A stretch of 64,000 bases of DNA. It comes from an uncultured Dorea sp. GTDB taxonomy: Bacteria > Bacillota > Clostridia > Lachnospirales > Lachnospiraceae. The notes below the pieces were generated by a model. The model saw only the letters and a program-made list of their open reading frames with translations, had not been told where the DNA came from and made no database searches. The stretch covers positions 45,727-109,726 of the forward strand of contig CAMBRQ010000005.1 in the NCBI GenBank assembly GCA_945870325.1, read 5' to 3'. The position numbers and the translations under genes were made by a program. This document shows, piece after piece, positions 27,159 to 34,099 of the stretch (its first letter is position 1; each line of letters starts with the position of its first letter).

Positions 27159-27939
27159 TTTTCATACACATATGTTTCCGGATAAGATTGCGAAGGGAAC
27201 ACTTGATTTCCTGGAAGGAGTCTGCGGAACCCATCCATATACGAATGGAACCTATGAGGGCTTAAGTGCGTCAGGAAGAGAAGCAGGTGTCGATATCTCG
27301 ATTGCACTACCTGCAGTGACGAAAGTGTCTCAGATTGCATCCGTTAACCGGTTTGCTTCGAATTATCTGGAGGGATCTGTGATTTCTTTTGGTGGTATTC
27401 ATCCGGATGCTACCGATTATAAAGAAGAATTAAGACAGATCAAGAATATGGGAATGAAGGGGATTAAGCTTCACCCCGACTATCAGGATACATATTTTAA
27501 TGATATCCGTTATAAAAGATTGGTTGCTTATGCATCTGAACTGGGCTTGATTACGGTGGTACATGCCGGTCAAGATCCGAAGAGCCCGGAGGATATACAC
27601 TGTACGCCAAAGATGGCTCTGGAACTGATTCAGGAGGTGCAGCCTGAGAAACTGGTTCTGGCGCATATGGGCGGTAATGAGATGTGGGATGAAGTGGAGA
27701 CTTATCTGGTTAACCAGAATGTGTATTTTGATACCGGAGTCGTATTAGACCGGATGCCAGAGGAGCAGTTCGTCCGTATGGTACGCAGTCATGGCGCGGA
27801 TAAGATTCTTTTTGCAACGGATTCCCCTTGGGCTGGCCAGAAAGAATTTACCAGGATTCTTAGGAATATGCCGCTTACGGAAGAAGAGAAGGAGAAGATC
27901 TTTTCCGGTAATGCATGCAAATTGCTGGGAATGATGTAA
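27148..27939 (+). CDS. Amidohydrolase 2 family (TIM-barrel metal hydrolase/decarboxylase)
   Basis: 263 residues. H6 and H8 in DFHTHMFP form the first metal motif; VVHAGQDP, LAHMGGNEMW and the metal-site Asp in LFATDSPWAGQ follow. The family includes ACMS decarboxylase-like and other COG2159 enzymes; the substrate is unknown. ATG 27148 has GAGG 6 nt upstream; the GTG at 27136 is rejected. Translation is coupled to the CBS gene. Confidence 0.82.
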   Translation: MIIDFHTHMFPDKIAKGTLDFLEGVCGTHPYTNGTYEGLSASGREAGVDISIALPAVTKVSQIASVNRFASNYLEGSVISFGGIHPDATDYKEELRQIKNMGMKGIKLHPDYQDTYFNDIRYKRLVAYASELGLITVVHAGQDPKSPEDIHCTPKMALELIQEVQPEKLVLAHMGGNEMWDEVETYLVNQNVYFDTGVVLDRMPEEQFVRMVRSHGADKILFATDSPWAGQKEFTRILRNMPLTEEEKEKIFSGNACKLLGMM

Positions 27940-27965
27940 TATCCGGCGAGGTTAGAGTCGATTTG

Positions 27966-28013
27966 CAAGAAAATTCACAAGAAAATTACGCAAGAAAATT
28001 CGTATAGAAAATT
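27966..28013. repeat. Phased CAAGAAAATT repeats upstream of the rplU promoter
   Basis: CAAGAAAATT occurs at 27966, 27978 and 27991, with a variant ATAGAAAATT at 28004; spacings are 12, 13 and 13 bp. The A-tracts lie just upstream of the -35 box of rplU, where UP elements act. Confidence 0.8.
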
Positions 28014-28025
28014 TATCAAACGGTA

Positions 28026-28054
28026 TTGATTTTTACAAAAGTCTATGTTAATAT
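28026..28054 (+). promoter_or_regulatory. Promoter of the rplU operon
   Basis: TTGATT (28026-28031), 17 nt, TAATAT (28049-28054). AT-rich repeats lie directly upstream and a structured leader follows. Confidence 0.6.
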
Positions 28055-28061
28055 ATACCAG

Positions 28062-28143
28062 TATGCCGCACAACGAGGTTAAAGTTCTGCTTATCTTGAA
28101 GCAGACACCGTAATTGGCGAGTAATGATAATAGGAGGTGCCAT
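28062..28143 (+). promoter_or_regulatory. Ribosomal protein L21 leader
   Basis: An 80-nt untranslated leader between the promoter and rplU contains CCGCACAACGAGGTTAA, a GTTCTGCTTATC/GAAGCAGAC hairpin segment and ACACCGTAATTGGCGAG before AGGAGG. It resembles the Firmicutes L21 leader, an autoregulatory mRNA element, by position and by these short motifs. I have not aligned it to the model. Confidence 0.55.
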
Positions 28144-28452
28144 ATGTACGCAATTATAGCAACAGGTGGTAAACAGTACAAAGTAGCCGAAGGCGATATC
28201 ATTAAAGTAGAAAAACTTGGTGTAGAAGCTGGTGAAACTTATACATTTGACCAGGTGCTTGCAGTAAGTGACAACGAATTAAAAGTTGGTAATCCAACCG
28301 TTGAAGGAGCAACCGTAGAGGCTTCTGTAGTAGAGAACGGTAAGGCAAAGAAAGTCATTGTTTACAAGTATAAGAGAAAAACTGGATACCATAAGAAAAA
28401 CGGTCACAGACAGCAGTATACTGCAGTAAAGATTGACAAGATCAATGCTTAA
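28144..28452 (+). CDS. rplU: 50S ribosomal protein L21
   Basis: 102 residues. [14 protein letters not shown] at the start and [14 protein letters not shown] in the C-terminal 23S-binding loop are diagnostic. ATG 28144 has AGGAGG 7 nt upstream; the frame's earlier ATG at 28114 lies in the leader RNA and is rejected. Confidence 0.97.
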   Translation: MYAIIATGGKQYKVAEGDIIKVEKLGVEAGETYTFDQVLAVSDNELKVGNPTVEGATVEASVVENGKAKKVIVYKYKRKTGYHKKNGHRQQYTAVKIDKINA

Positions 28453-28466
28453 TTTGGAGATCATCC

Positions 28467-28799
28467 ATGATTCATGTAACCATTTATCAGAATAGCAGAA
28501 AAGAATGCATAGGCTTCCAGACAGAAGGACATGCTGAATATAGTGAAGAGGGACAGGATATCGTGTGCGCGGCAGCGTCTGTGCTGATTATCAATACGAT
28601 GAATGCCATTGAGTTATATGCAGGGGATGAATGTTCTGTTGTGACAGACGAAGTGGATGGGATGATTGCTTATCATTTAAGCAAGAGACTGTCAAAAGAA
28701 GCGGAGTTGCTTTTAAAGACTATGATTCTTGGTCTGAAAGATATGGCTGATGATGAGAACTATGCAGAATATATTGATTTAACATTCGAGGAGGTGTAA
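28467..28799 (+). CDS. prp: Ribosomal-processing cysteine protease Prp
   Basis: 110 residues (YsxB family). The catalytic dyad is H22 in EGHAEY and C34 in DIVCAAAS, the same numbering as in Staphylococcus aureus Prp. It removes the N-terminal extension of L27. It sits in its standard place between rplU and rpmA, and the adjacent L27 carries the matching cleavage motif. Confidence 0.94.
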   Translation: MIHVTIYQNSRKECIGFQTEGHAEYSEEGQDIVCAAASVLIINTMNAIELYAGDECSVVTDEVDGMIAYHLSKRLSKEAELLLKTMILGLKDMADDENYAEYIDLTFEEV

Positions 28800-28804
28800 C
28801 AACC

Positions 28805-29086
28805 ATGATGAAATTAAACCTTCAGTATTTCGCTCATAAAAAAGGTGTTGGTTCTACTAAGAACGGTAGAGATTCTGAGTCTAAGAGACTTGGCGCTAAG
28901 AGAGCGGACGGACAGTTTGTAAAAGCTGGTAATATCCTTTACAGACAGCGTGGAACAAAGATTCACCCAGGTGTGAACGTTGGACGTGGCGGAGATGACA
29001 CATTATTCGCACTTGTTGATGGCGTTGTAAGATTCGAGAGAAAAGGAAGAGATAAGAAACAGGTTTCTATCTATCCAGTTGTTTAA
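28805..29086 (+). CDS. rpmA: 50S ribosomal protein L27 with Prp-cleavable extension
   Basis: 93 residues. The N-terminus [14 protein letters not shown] contains the Prp recognition sequence (LNLQYFA) before the mature start, as in Firmicutes. [11 protein letters not shown] and the [17 protein letters not shown] core are L27. GAGGAGG lies upstream; either ATG 28805 or ATG 28808 may start it. Confidence 0.96.
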   Translation: MMKLNLQYFAHKKGVGSTKNGRDSESKRLGAKRADGQFVKAGNILYRQRGTKIHPGVNVGRGGDDTLFALVDGVVRFERKGRDKKQVSIYPVV

Positions 29087-29100
29087 GCGATTATGAGTCG

Positions 29101-29151
29101 AAGAGAGTGTTGCGGGATAACTGATATCAGTTACAAGCAGCGCTCTTTTTT
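29101..29151 (+). terminator. Internal terminator/attenuator between rpmA and obg
   Basis: AAGAGAGTGTTGC pairs (imperfectly) with GCAGCGCTCTT, enclosing a perfect 16-bp palindrome TAACTGATATCAGTTA (29118-29133), and a run of six T follows. It would reduce transcription from the ribosomal protein genes into obg. Confidence 0.75.
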
Positions 29152-29172
29152 GGATAAATGGAGGAATATTAT

Positions 29173-30456
29173 ATGTTTGCAGACAGAGCAAAGATATTCA
29201 TACGATCAGGAAAAGGCGGAGATGGGCATGTCAGTTTTCGGCGTGAACTGTATGTGCCAAATGGCGGTCCGGACGGCGGCGACGGCGGACGCGGCGGAGA
29301 TGTCATCTTCGAAGTAGATGAAGGACTCAATACGTTGCAGGATTACCGACACAGACGCAAATACACAGCAAAGGATGGATCTCCGGGTGGAAAGAAGAGA
29401 TGCCATGGTGCTGATGCGGAGGATATTGTATTAAAAGTGCCGGAAGGAACCGTCATCAAGGAAGCCGAGTCAGGAAAAGTGATTGCAGATATGTCTGGTG
29501 AGAACCGCAGACAGACCATCCTGAAGGGCGGCAAAGGCGGACTTGGCAATCAGCACTATGCAACTTCTACTATGCAGGTTCCCAAATACGCACAGCCGGG
29601 ACAGCCTTCCCGTGAACTCTGGGTTACCCTGGAACTTAAGGTGATTGCAGACGTAGGTCTGGTAGGCTTTCCGAATGTTGGTAAATCGACTTTCTTATCC
29701 CGTGTAACGAACGCACAGCCTAAGATTGCGAATTATCACTTCACAACCTTGAATCCGAATCTCGGCGTGGTAGACTTGCCGGATGGAAAAGGATTCGTGA
29801 TCGCTGATATCCCGGGACTGATAGAAGGCGCATCAGAAGGTGTGGGACTTGGCCATGAGTTTTTGCGCCATATAGAGCGTACGAAATTAATGATTCATGT
29901 TGTAGACGCGGCAGGAACCGAAGGCAGAGATCCGGTGGATGATATTTACAAGATCAATGCGGAATTAGAGGCTTATAATCCTGATATTGCGAAGCGTCCA
30001 CAGGTAATTGCTGCTAATAAGATCGATGCGATCTATTCGGATGGCGATGATCCATTGAAACGCCTGAAAGATGAATTCGAGTCAAAAGGAATTCCTGTAT
30101 ATCCAATCTCAGGCGTGACAGGAGAGGGAATCAAGGAACTGCTCTATCACGTGTCTGACCGTTTGAAGGAACTGGATCAGGCGCCGGTAATCTTCCAGCA
30201 GGAGTATTTCCCGGAAGAAGAATTAATCTACGAAGATCTGCCTTATACAGTTGAAGTAGAAGATGGTATGTATGTGGTAGAAGGACCGAAGATTGAAAAG
30301 ATGTTAGGATATACGAATCTGGATTCTGAGAAAGGATTTGCTTTCTTCCAGAAGTTCCTGAAAGATACGGGAATCTTAGATGAACTGGAGGCTGCAGGAA
30401 TCCAGGAGGGCGATACCGTCAGAATGTATGGACTGCAGTTCGATTATTATAAATAA
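29173..30456 (+). CDS. obg: GTPase Obg/CgtA
   Basis: 427-residue ribosome-associated GTPase. The Gly-rich Obg fold (1-158) contains GGPDGGDGGRGGDV. The G domain has GFPNVGKST (P-loop), DIPGLIEGAS and NKID, and the C-terminal OCT domain runs from ~350 to the end. Needed for 50S assembly and, in Bacillus, for sporulation and stress signalling. I start at ATG 29173 (GGAGG 7-8 nt upstream), not at 29158. Confidence 0.95.
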   Translation: MFADRAKIFIRSGKGGDGHVSFRRELYVPNGGPDGGDGGRGGDVIFEVDEGLNTLQDYRHRRKYTAKDGSPGGKKRCHGADAEDIVLKVPEGTVIKEAESGKVIADMSGENRRQTILKGGKGGLGNQHYATSTMQVPKYAQPGQPSRELWVTLELKVIADVGLVGFPNVGKSTFLSRVTNAQPKIANYHFTTLNPNLGVVDLPDGKGFVIADIPGLIEGASEGVGLGHEFLRHIERTKLMIHVVDAAGTEGRDPVDDIYKINAELEAYNPDIAKRPQVIAANKIDAIYSDGDDPLKRLKDEFESKGIPVYPISGVTGEGIKELLYHVSDRLKELDQAPVIFQQEYFPEEELIYEDLPYTVEVEDGMYVVEGPKIEKMLGYTNLDSEKGFAFFQKFLKDTGILDELEAAGIQEGDTVRMYGLQFDYYK

Positions 30457-30485
30457 TTAACAGGTTAAGGAGTGTAAGAATTAAG

Positions 30486-30776
30486 ATGACGACGAAACAG
30501 AGAGCGTATCTGAAGAGCCTTGCTATGACAATGGATCCGATCTTCCAGATTGGGAAGAACAGCATGACGCCTGAACTTACTAAGGCAATTGAAGAGGCAT
30601 TAGATGCAAGGGAACTGATCAAGGTCAGTGTATTAAAGAATTGTATGGATGATCCGCGTATGCTTGCTGATATGCTTGCAGAGCGTACGAGATCACAGGT
30701 TGTTCAGGTGATTGGGAAAAAGATTGTCTTATATAAGGAAGGCAAGGATAAGAATAAGCGGATTGAACTGCCATAG
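30486..30776 (+). CDS. yhbY: YhbY/CRS1 RNA-binding protein
   Basis: 96 residues, a single CRM domain. The GxxG-type loop reads IGKNSMT, then ALDARELIKVSVLKN. It binds pre-50S rRNA. Placed between obg and nadD as in many Firmicutes. Confidence 0.9.
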   Translation: MTTKQRAYLKSLAMTMDPIFQIGKNSMTPELTKAIEEALDARELIKVSVLKNCMDDPRMLADMLAERTRSQVVQVIGKKIVLYKEGKDKNKRIELP

Positions 30777-30806
30777 GATTAATCTTAGAAGGACGGGATC
30801 TAGAGA

Positions 30807-31418
30807 ATGAGAATTGGAATTATGGGGGGAACCTTTGATCCGATACACAATGGTCATCTGATGCTGGGGAAGGCTGCTTATGAGTCGTTCCATCTGGATC
30901 AGATCTGGTATATGCCGAACGGGAATCCTCCCCACAAAGATATGATATCAATGGAGTCGAATGTAGGCGATCGGCTTGAGATGGTCAGGCTTGCCATCGA
31001 GCCATATCGAGAATTCAAGTTAGAGGCTTATGAGGCAAATAGAAGGGATGTATCCTATTCCTACAGCACACTGGAGTATTTCAAAGAGATGTATCCGGAG
31101 GATGAATTCTATTTTATTATCGGGGCAGATTCCTTGTTCATGATTGACCACTGGGTGCATCCGGAGAGAATATTTCCGACATGTACGATACTGGCGGCTT
31201 ATCGGGGTGAGATCAATACCAGAAGCGAGATGGAAGAGCGCATTCTCGAACTGCAAGAACAGTATGATGCACGAATTGAACTTCTGATTACACCTCTGAT
31301 GAAGGTATCTTCTCATGAACTTCGGGAGGCATTAAAAGAGGGACAGTCGATTGCGTCCCATGTTCCGGAGGCTGTAGCGGACTACATTTCTAAAAATCAT
31401 TTGTATGTGGGAGAGTGA
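30807..31418 (+). CDS. nadD: Nicotinate-nucleotide adenylyltransferase
   Basis: 203 residues. It adenylates nicotinate mononucleotide in NAD synthesis. The nucleotidyltransferase motif GGTFDPIHNGH contains H14-x-x-H17, and VSSHELREAL is the ISSTxIR-type motif. The SD is weak (AAGGA far upstream). Confidence 0.93.
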   Translation: MRIGIMGGTFDPIHNGHLMLGKAAYESFHLDQIWYMPNGNPPHKDMISMESNVGDRLEMVRLAIEPYREFKLEAYEANRRDVSYSYSTLEYFKEMYPEDEFYFIIGADSLFMIDHWVHPERIFPTCTILAAYRGEINTRSEMEERILELQEQYDARIELLITPLMKVSSHELREALKEGQSIASHVPEAVADYISKNHLYVGE

Positions 31419-31427
31419 GAGCAGCAT

Positions 31428-32012
31428 ATGAACCATAAGATATCAAAGATACGAAGGAAATTAATGACCGAGTTGGACAAGGAACGCTATGAGCATACAC
31501 TGGGAGTTATGTATACAGCGGCATCTATGGCGATGTGCCACAATGAGGATATTGAAAAAGCATTACTGGCAGGCTTATTACACGATTGTGCCAAATGTAT
31601 TCCAGGGGATACAAAGATTAAGTTATGTAAAAAATATCATTTGAATGTATCTGAGGTAGAGAAGGCGAATCCAAGTCTTCTTCATGCCAAATTAGGTGCA
31701 TTTCTGGCGGCAAAAAAGTATCATATAAAGGATAGGGATGTCATCAACGCCATTGCAAGCCATACGACAGGATGCCCGAATATGACACTGCTGGATAAGA
31801 TTATCTATATTGCAGACTATATCGAGCCTGGAAGAAAAGAATTGCCGAATATGGCTGAGGTACGAAAACTGGCATTCACGGATATTGATGCTTGTCTATA
31901 CCGTATATTAGAAGATTCTCTGGTGTATCTGAATAGCAAGAATATATCTGTAGATCCGATGACGGAAAAGACGTATCTGTATTATAAGAAACAGTTAGAT
32001 AAAGAAGAATAA
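31428..32012 (+). CDS. yqeK: YqeK HD-domain hydrolase (symmetrical Ap4A hydrolase)
   Basis: 194 residues. HD metal motifs: H23 in YEHTLGV, H52-D53 in LLHDCAK, then HAKLGAF and DKIIYIADYIEPGR. The YqeK family splits Ap4A into two ADP. Lies 9 nt after nadD and before rsfS, the usual order. Confidence 0.9.
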   Translation: MNHKISKIRRKLMTELDKERYEHTLGVMYTAASMAMCHNEDIEKALLAGLLHDCAKCIPGDTKIKLCKKYHLNVSEVEKANPSLLHAKLGAFLAAKKYHIKDRDVINAIASHTTGCPNMTLLDKIIYIADYIEPGRKELPNMAEVRKLAFTDIDACLYRILEDSLVYLNSKNISVDPMTEKTYLYYKKQLDKEE

Positions 32013-32048
32013 ATGATGTATCAATGAATGATGTAAAGGAGGCGTAAT

Positions 32049-32402
32049 ATGGAGCAAACGAAGGAAATGGTGCGTATCGCATATGAAGCCCTGGACGAGA
32101 AAAAGGGAGAAGACATCCGTATCATAGAGATATCCGGAATATCTGTACTTGCGGATTATTTCATTATTACAAATGGAACAAGCGACAGCCAGGTCAAAGC
32201 ATTGGTTGAGCATGTGGAAGAGAAGATGCACAAGGCTGGATATGCCCAGAAACAGCGCGAGGGAGTGACGGCAGGGAACTGGGTGCTGCTTGATTATGGC
32301 GATGTAATTGTGCATGTGTTTGATAAAGATAACCGGGAATTCTATAATCTGGAACGCATCTGGAATGATGGGAAGAAAATTGAGGATTTGAACGAGTTAT
32401 AA
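32049..32402 (+). CDS. rsfS: Ribosomal silencing factor RsfS
   Basis: 117 residues; binds L14 and blocks subunit joining in starvation. ISGISVLADYFIITNGTS and NWVLLDYGDVIVHVFD are the signature motifs. AAAGGAGGCGTAAT precedes the ATG. Last gene of the rplU-to-rsfS run. Confidence 0.94.
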   Translation: MEQTKEMVRIAYEALDEKKGEDIRIIEISGISVLADYFIITNGTSDSQVKALVEHVEEKMHKAGYAQKQREGVTAGNWVLLDYGDVIVHVFDKDNREFYNLERIWNDGKKIEDLNEL

Positions 32403-32435
32403 AAGATACTTTTTTGAACAAAGTATATTGTTCAT

Positions 32436-32496
32436 AGAGAAGAAGCATAACTCATGTAAATATTAGTTTATTTGCATGGGCTATGCTTCTTTTCTA
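32436..32496 (+). terminator. Terminator between convergent rsfS and lexA
   Basis: AGAAGCATA (32441-32449) pairs with TATGCTTCT (32482-32490). The loop contains a second, inner pairing of CATGTAAATA with a TTATTTGCATG segment, and TTTTCT follows on the plus strand. A smaller hairpin, TGAACAA/TTGTTCA, lies just upstream at 32415-32433. Confidence 0.8.
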
Positions 32497-32541
32497 TAAA
32501 AATAACTACTCCTGGTAAATACAATCTTTTTAAATGACTAT

Positions 32542-33156
32542 TTATAAAAATCTAAAAACACCGATAACTTTTCCAAGAATCACGACATCAGGTACAATAA
32601 TGGGATCCATAGTATCATTCTCCGGCTGAAGACGAATAACACCCTCTTCCCTATAGAAAGTCTTCACAGTGGCACCATCATCAATAAGGGCTACCACCAT
32701 CTCGCCATTACGTGCAGTAGAACGTTGCTCTACAAGTACCATATCACCGTCTAAGATGCCGGCATTAATCATACTTTCACCTTTTACCTTAAGCATGAAG
32801 GTCTGATTGTTCGGCATGTATTCCATCGGAATAGGGAAGTAGTTCTCAATATTCTGTTCTGCCAAAATCGGTTCGCCTGCAGCTACACGTCCAACCATCG
32901 GAACATTTACCATCTCACGACGCATAAAATTGAAAGAATCATCCAAAATCTCAATTGCCCTTGGCTTCGTTGGATCTCGCCGTATGTAGCCATTCTTCTC
33001 CAGTGTCTCCAGATGTGAGTGAACAGAAGATGTGGATTTCAGATGAACAGCCTCGCAGATATCTCGAACTGCCGGTGGGAATCCTCTCTCTAAGATCTGT
33101 GACTTAATATATTCTAATATTTCCTGCTGCTTTGGACTTATTTTACCCTGTCCCAT
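32542..33156 (-). CDS. lexA: LexA repressor
   Basis: 204-residue SOS repressor. An N-terminal winged helix (1-65; RDICEAVHLKSTSSVHSHL) binds DNA. The self-cleavage site is A93-G94 in VAAGEP, with Ser128 in KGESM and Lys165 in ATVKTF as catalytic dyad. I start at the ATG at 33156 with AAAAAGGAGG 5-6 nt upstream; the frame extends 18 codons further but without an SD. Its -35 region overlaps a LexA box, so it should be autoregulated. Confidence 0.95.
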   Translation of the reverse strand: MGQGKISPKQQEILEYIKSQILERGFPPAVRDICEAVHLKSTSSVHSHLETLEKNGYIRRDPTKPRAIEILDDSFNFMRREMVNVPMVGRVAAGEPILAEQNIENYFPIPMEYMPNNQTFMLKVKGESMINAGILDGDMVLVEQRSTARNGEMVVALIDDGATVKTFYREEGVIRLQPENDTMDPIIVPDVVILGKVIGVFRFL

Positions 33157-33200
33157 AGAAACCTCCTTTTTATCGTATGCACGAACATGTTGATATTGAT

Positions 33201-33229
33201 ATTTTAACATAGCAATATATAAAAAGCAA
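33201..33229 (-). promoter_or_regulatory. lexA promoter
   Basis: On the minus strand, TTGCTT (33229-33224), 17 nt, TAAAAT (33206-33201). The -35 overlaps LexA-box-like sequence A. Confidence 0.55.
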
Positions 33230-33335
33230 ACAAATGTTTAGAAAATATGTTCGAATAATTTGGATTGAAGTATTGACAAACGTCCGTTCGGAATATATAA
33301 TACATTACAGAACAGTTGTTCGGAACAAATGTTTT
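33227..33335. promoter_or_regulatory. Array of five LexA-box-like sites in the lexA/yneA-like divergon
   Basis: Against the Bacillus consensus CGAACRNRYGTTYG, five 14-mers match at 12 positions each: A 33227-33240, B 33240-33253, C 33277-33290, D 33309-33322, E 33322-33335. A and B, and D and E, share an end base. C lies between the -35 and -10 of the LysM gene; A covers the lexA -35. Matching was done by eye. Confidence 0.75.
33273..33301 (+). promoter_or_regulatory. Consensus promoter of the YneA-like gene, overlapped by a LexA box
   Basis: TTGACA (33273-33278), 17 nt, TATAAT (33296-33301): perfect hexamers and spacing. LexA-box-like site C (33277-33290) starts inside the -35 and fills the spacer, so repression by LexA would block RNA polymerase directly. 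Confidence 0.85.
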
Positions 33336-33377
33336 TTGATTCATGAGGGGAAGAATATATTTAAGGAGGAGAGTATC

Positions 33378-33737
33378 ATGAATGCACACAGATTACACGC
33401 AGCAAGCAAGAGAAGAAGACAGGTATATATGAAAAAGATGATATTAATGCTCACAGCCTGTGTTTTGGTATTTGGATTGAGTATCTTTTTAAGTAATGAT
33501 TTTGTTGATGCACATGGTAACTCTGAGGAGGCTCCTGTACAGCATAAGTATTATACAAGCATAGAGATTACATCCGGTGACACGCTTTGGGGAATTGCGG
33601 AGAAATATATGGATGAGAACTATGATTCTATTTATGAGTATATCTATGAACTAAAAGATATTAATGGATTGGAGTCCGATGATATTCAGGATGAACAGTA
33701 TCTGACAGTGGCTTATTATGACACGGTATTTCAATAA
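33378..33737 (+). CDS. YneA-like LysM protein, probable SOS cell-division suppressor
   Basis: 119 residues: a basic cytosolic N-terminus (KRRRQVYMKK), one membrane helix (about 23-40), a short linker and an extracytoplasmic LysM-like domain (about 66-115; SGDTLWGIAEKYM). Size, architecture and divergent position next to lexA match Bacillus YneA, which blocks division during the SOS response. AAGGAGGAGAGTATC precedes ATG 33378; the frame is open from 33234 but that part is operator DNA. Function is inferred from family and context; sequence identity to YneA is low by eye. Confidence 0.75.
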   Translation: MNAHRLHAASKRRRQVYMKKMILMLTACVLVFGLSIFLSNDFVDAHGNSEEAPVQHKYYTSIEITSGDTLWGIAEKYMDENYDSIYEYIYELKDINGLESDDIQDEQYLTVAYYDTVFQ

Positions 33738-33878
33738 GTGTTTTAATGGTGTTTTAATGTTTTCCTTATGATTTAGTTATGCAGAAACTTGAGATATTTT
33801 AATATATTATATAATCATTTCTTTATTATTGTTGGTATATAAGAGTTAGATCATCTTATATATATTATACTCACCCAT

Positions 33879-33929
33879 GGCAATAACCAACATTATCAAG
33901 GATTCCTTGGTAGCAGGTTATTGCCTTTT
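33879..33929 (+). terminator. Terminator-like hairpin in the gap before the recombinase
   Basis: A perfect 10-bp stem (GGCAATAACC/GGTTATTGCC) with an internal CAAGGA/TCCTTG hairpin, then TTTTACTC. It could end the yneA-like transcript or act as the terminator arm of a switch. Confidence 0.6.
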
Positions 33930-34038
33930 ACTCTATAGAGAAGAATTAACCTGTTGTTACAGGGAGGTAATAATTTACTAAAGTGGTTTTACCACTCAAA
34001 TAGATCTATACGACAAATACCGATTTTTCCAAAAGATA

Positions 34039-34067
34039 TAGACTAAAAAACAGGATTATGATATAAT
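34039..34067 (+). promoter_or_regulatory. Candidate promoter of the tyrosine recombinase gene
   Basis: TAGACT (34039-34044), 17 nt, TATAAT (34062-34067), 33 nt before the ATG. Confidence 0.5.
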
Positions 34068-34099
34068 AATTGATATTTAGATAAGGTGGGAATAAAAAC

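Larger units (their letters stand above)
33738..34099. other. 362-bp structured intergenic region
   Basis: No plausible gene. It starts with a tandem GTGTTTTAATG pair (33739-33760). TATAAT (33810-33815) follows TTGAGA at a short 15-nt spacing. Next come several stems: GTTGGT (33831-33836) with ACCAAC (33886-33891); TATAAGA with TCTTATA; GGCAATAACC (33879-33888) with GGTTATTGCC (33916-33925) enclosing CAAGGA/TCCTTG; CCTGT/ACAGG (33950-33963); and AGTGGT/ACCACT (33982-33996). A -10 box for the recombinase is at 34062. Candidate regulatory RNA. Confidence 0.55.

Noticed and set aside
33183..33193. CGAACATGTTG as a further LexA box
   Set aside because: The half-sites are separated by two bases instead of four, so it does not fit the SOS consensus.
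33750..33830. dif site near the tyrosine recombinase
   Set aside because: AT-rich palindromic-looking stretches here do not match the Firmicutes dif core at both arms.
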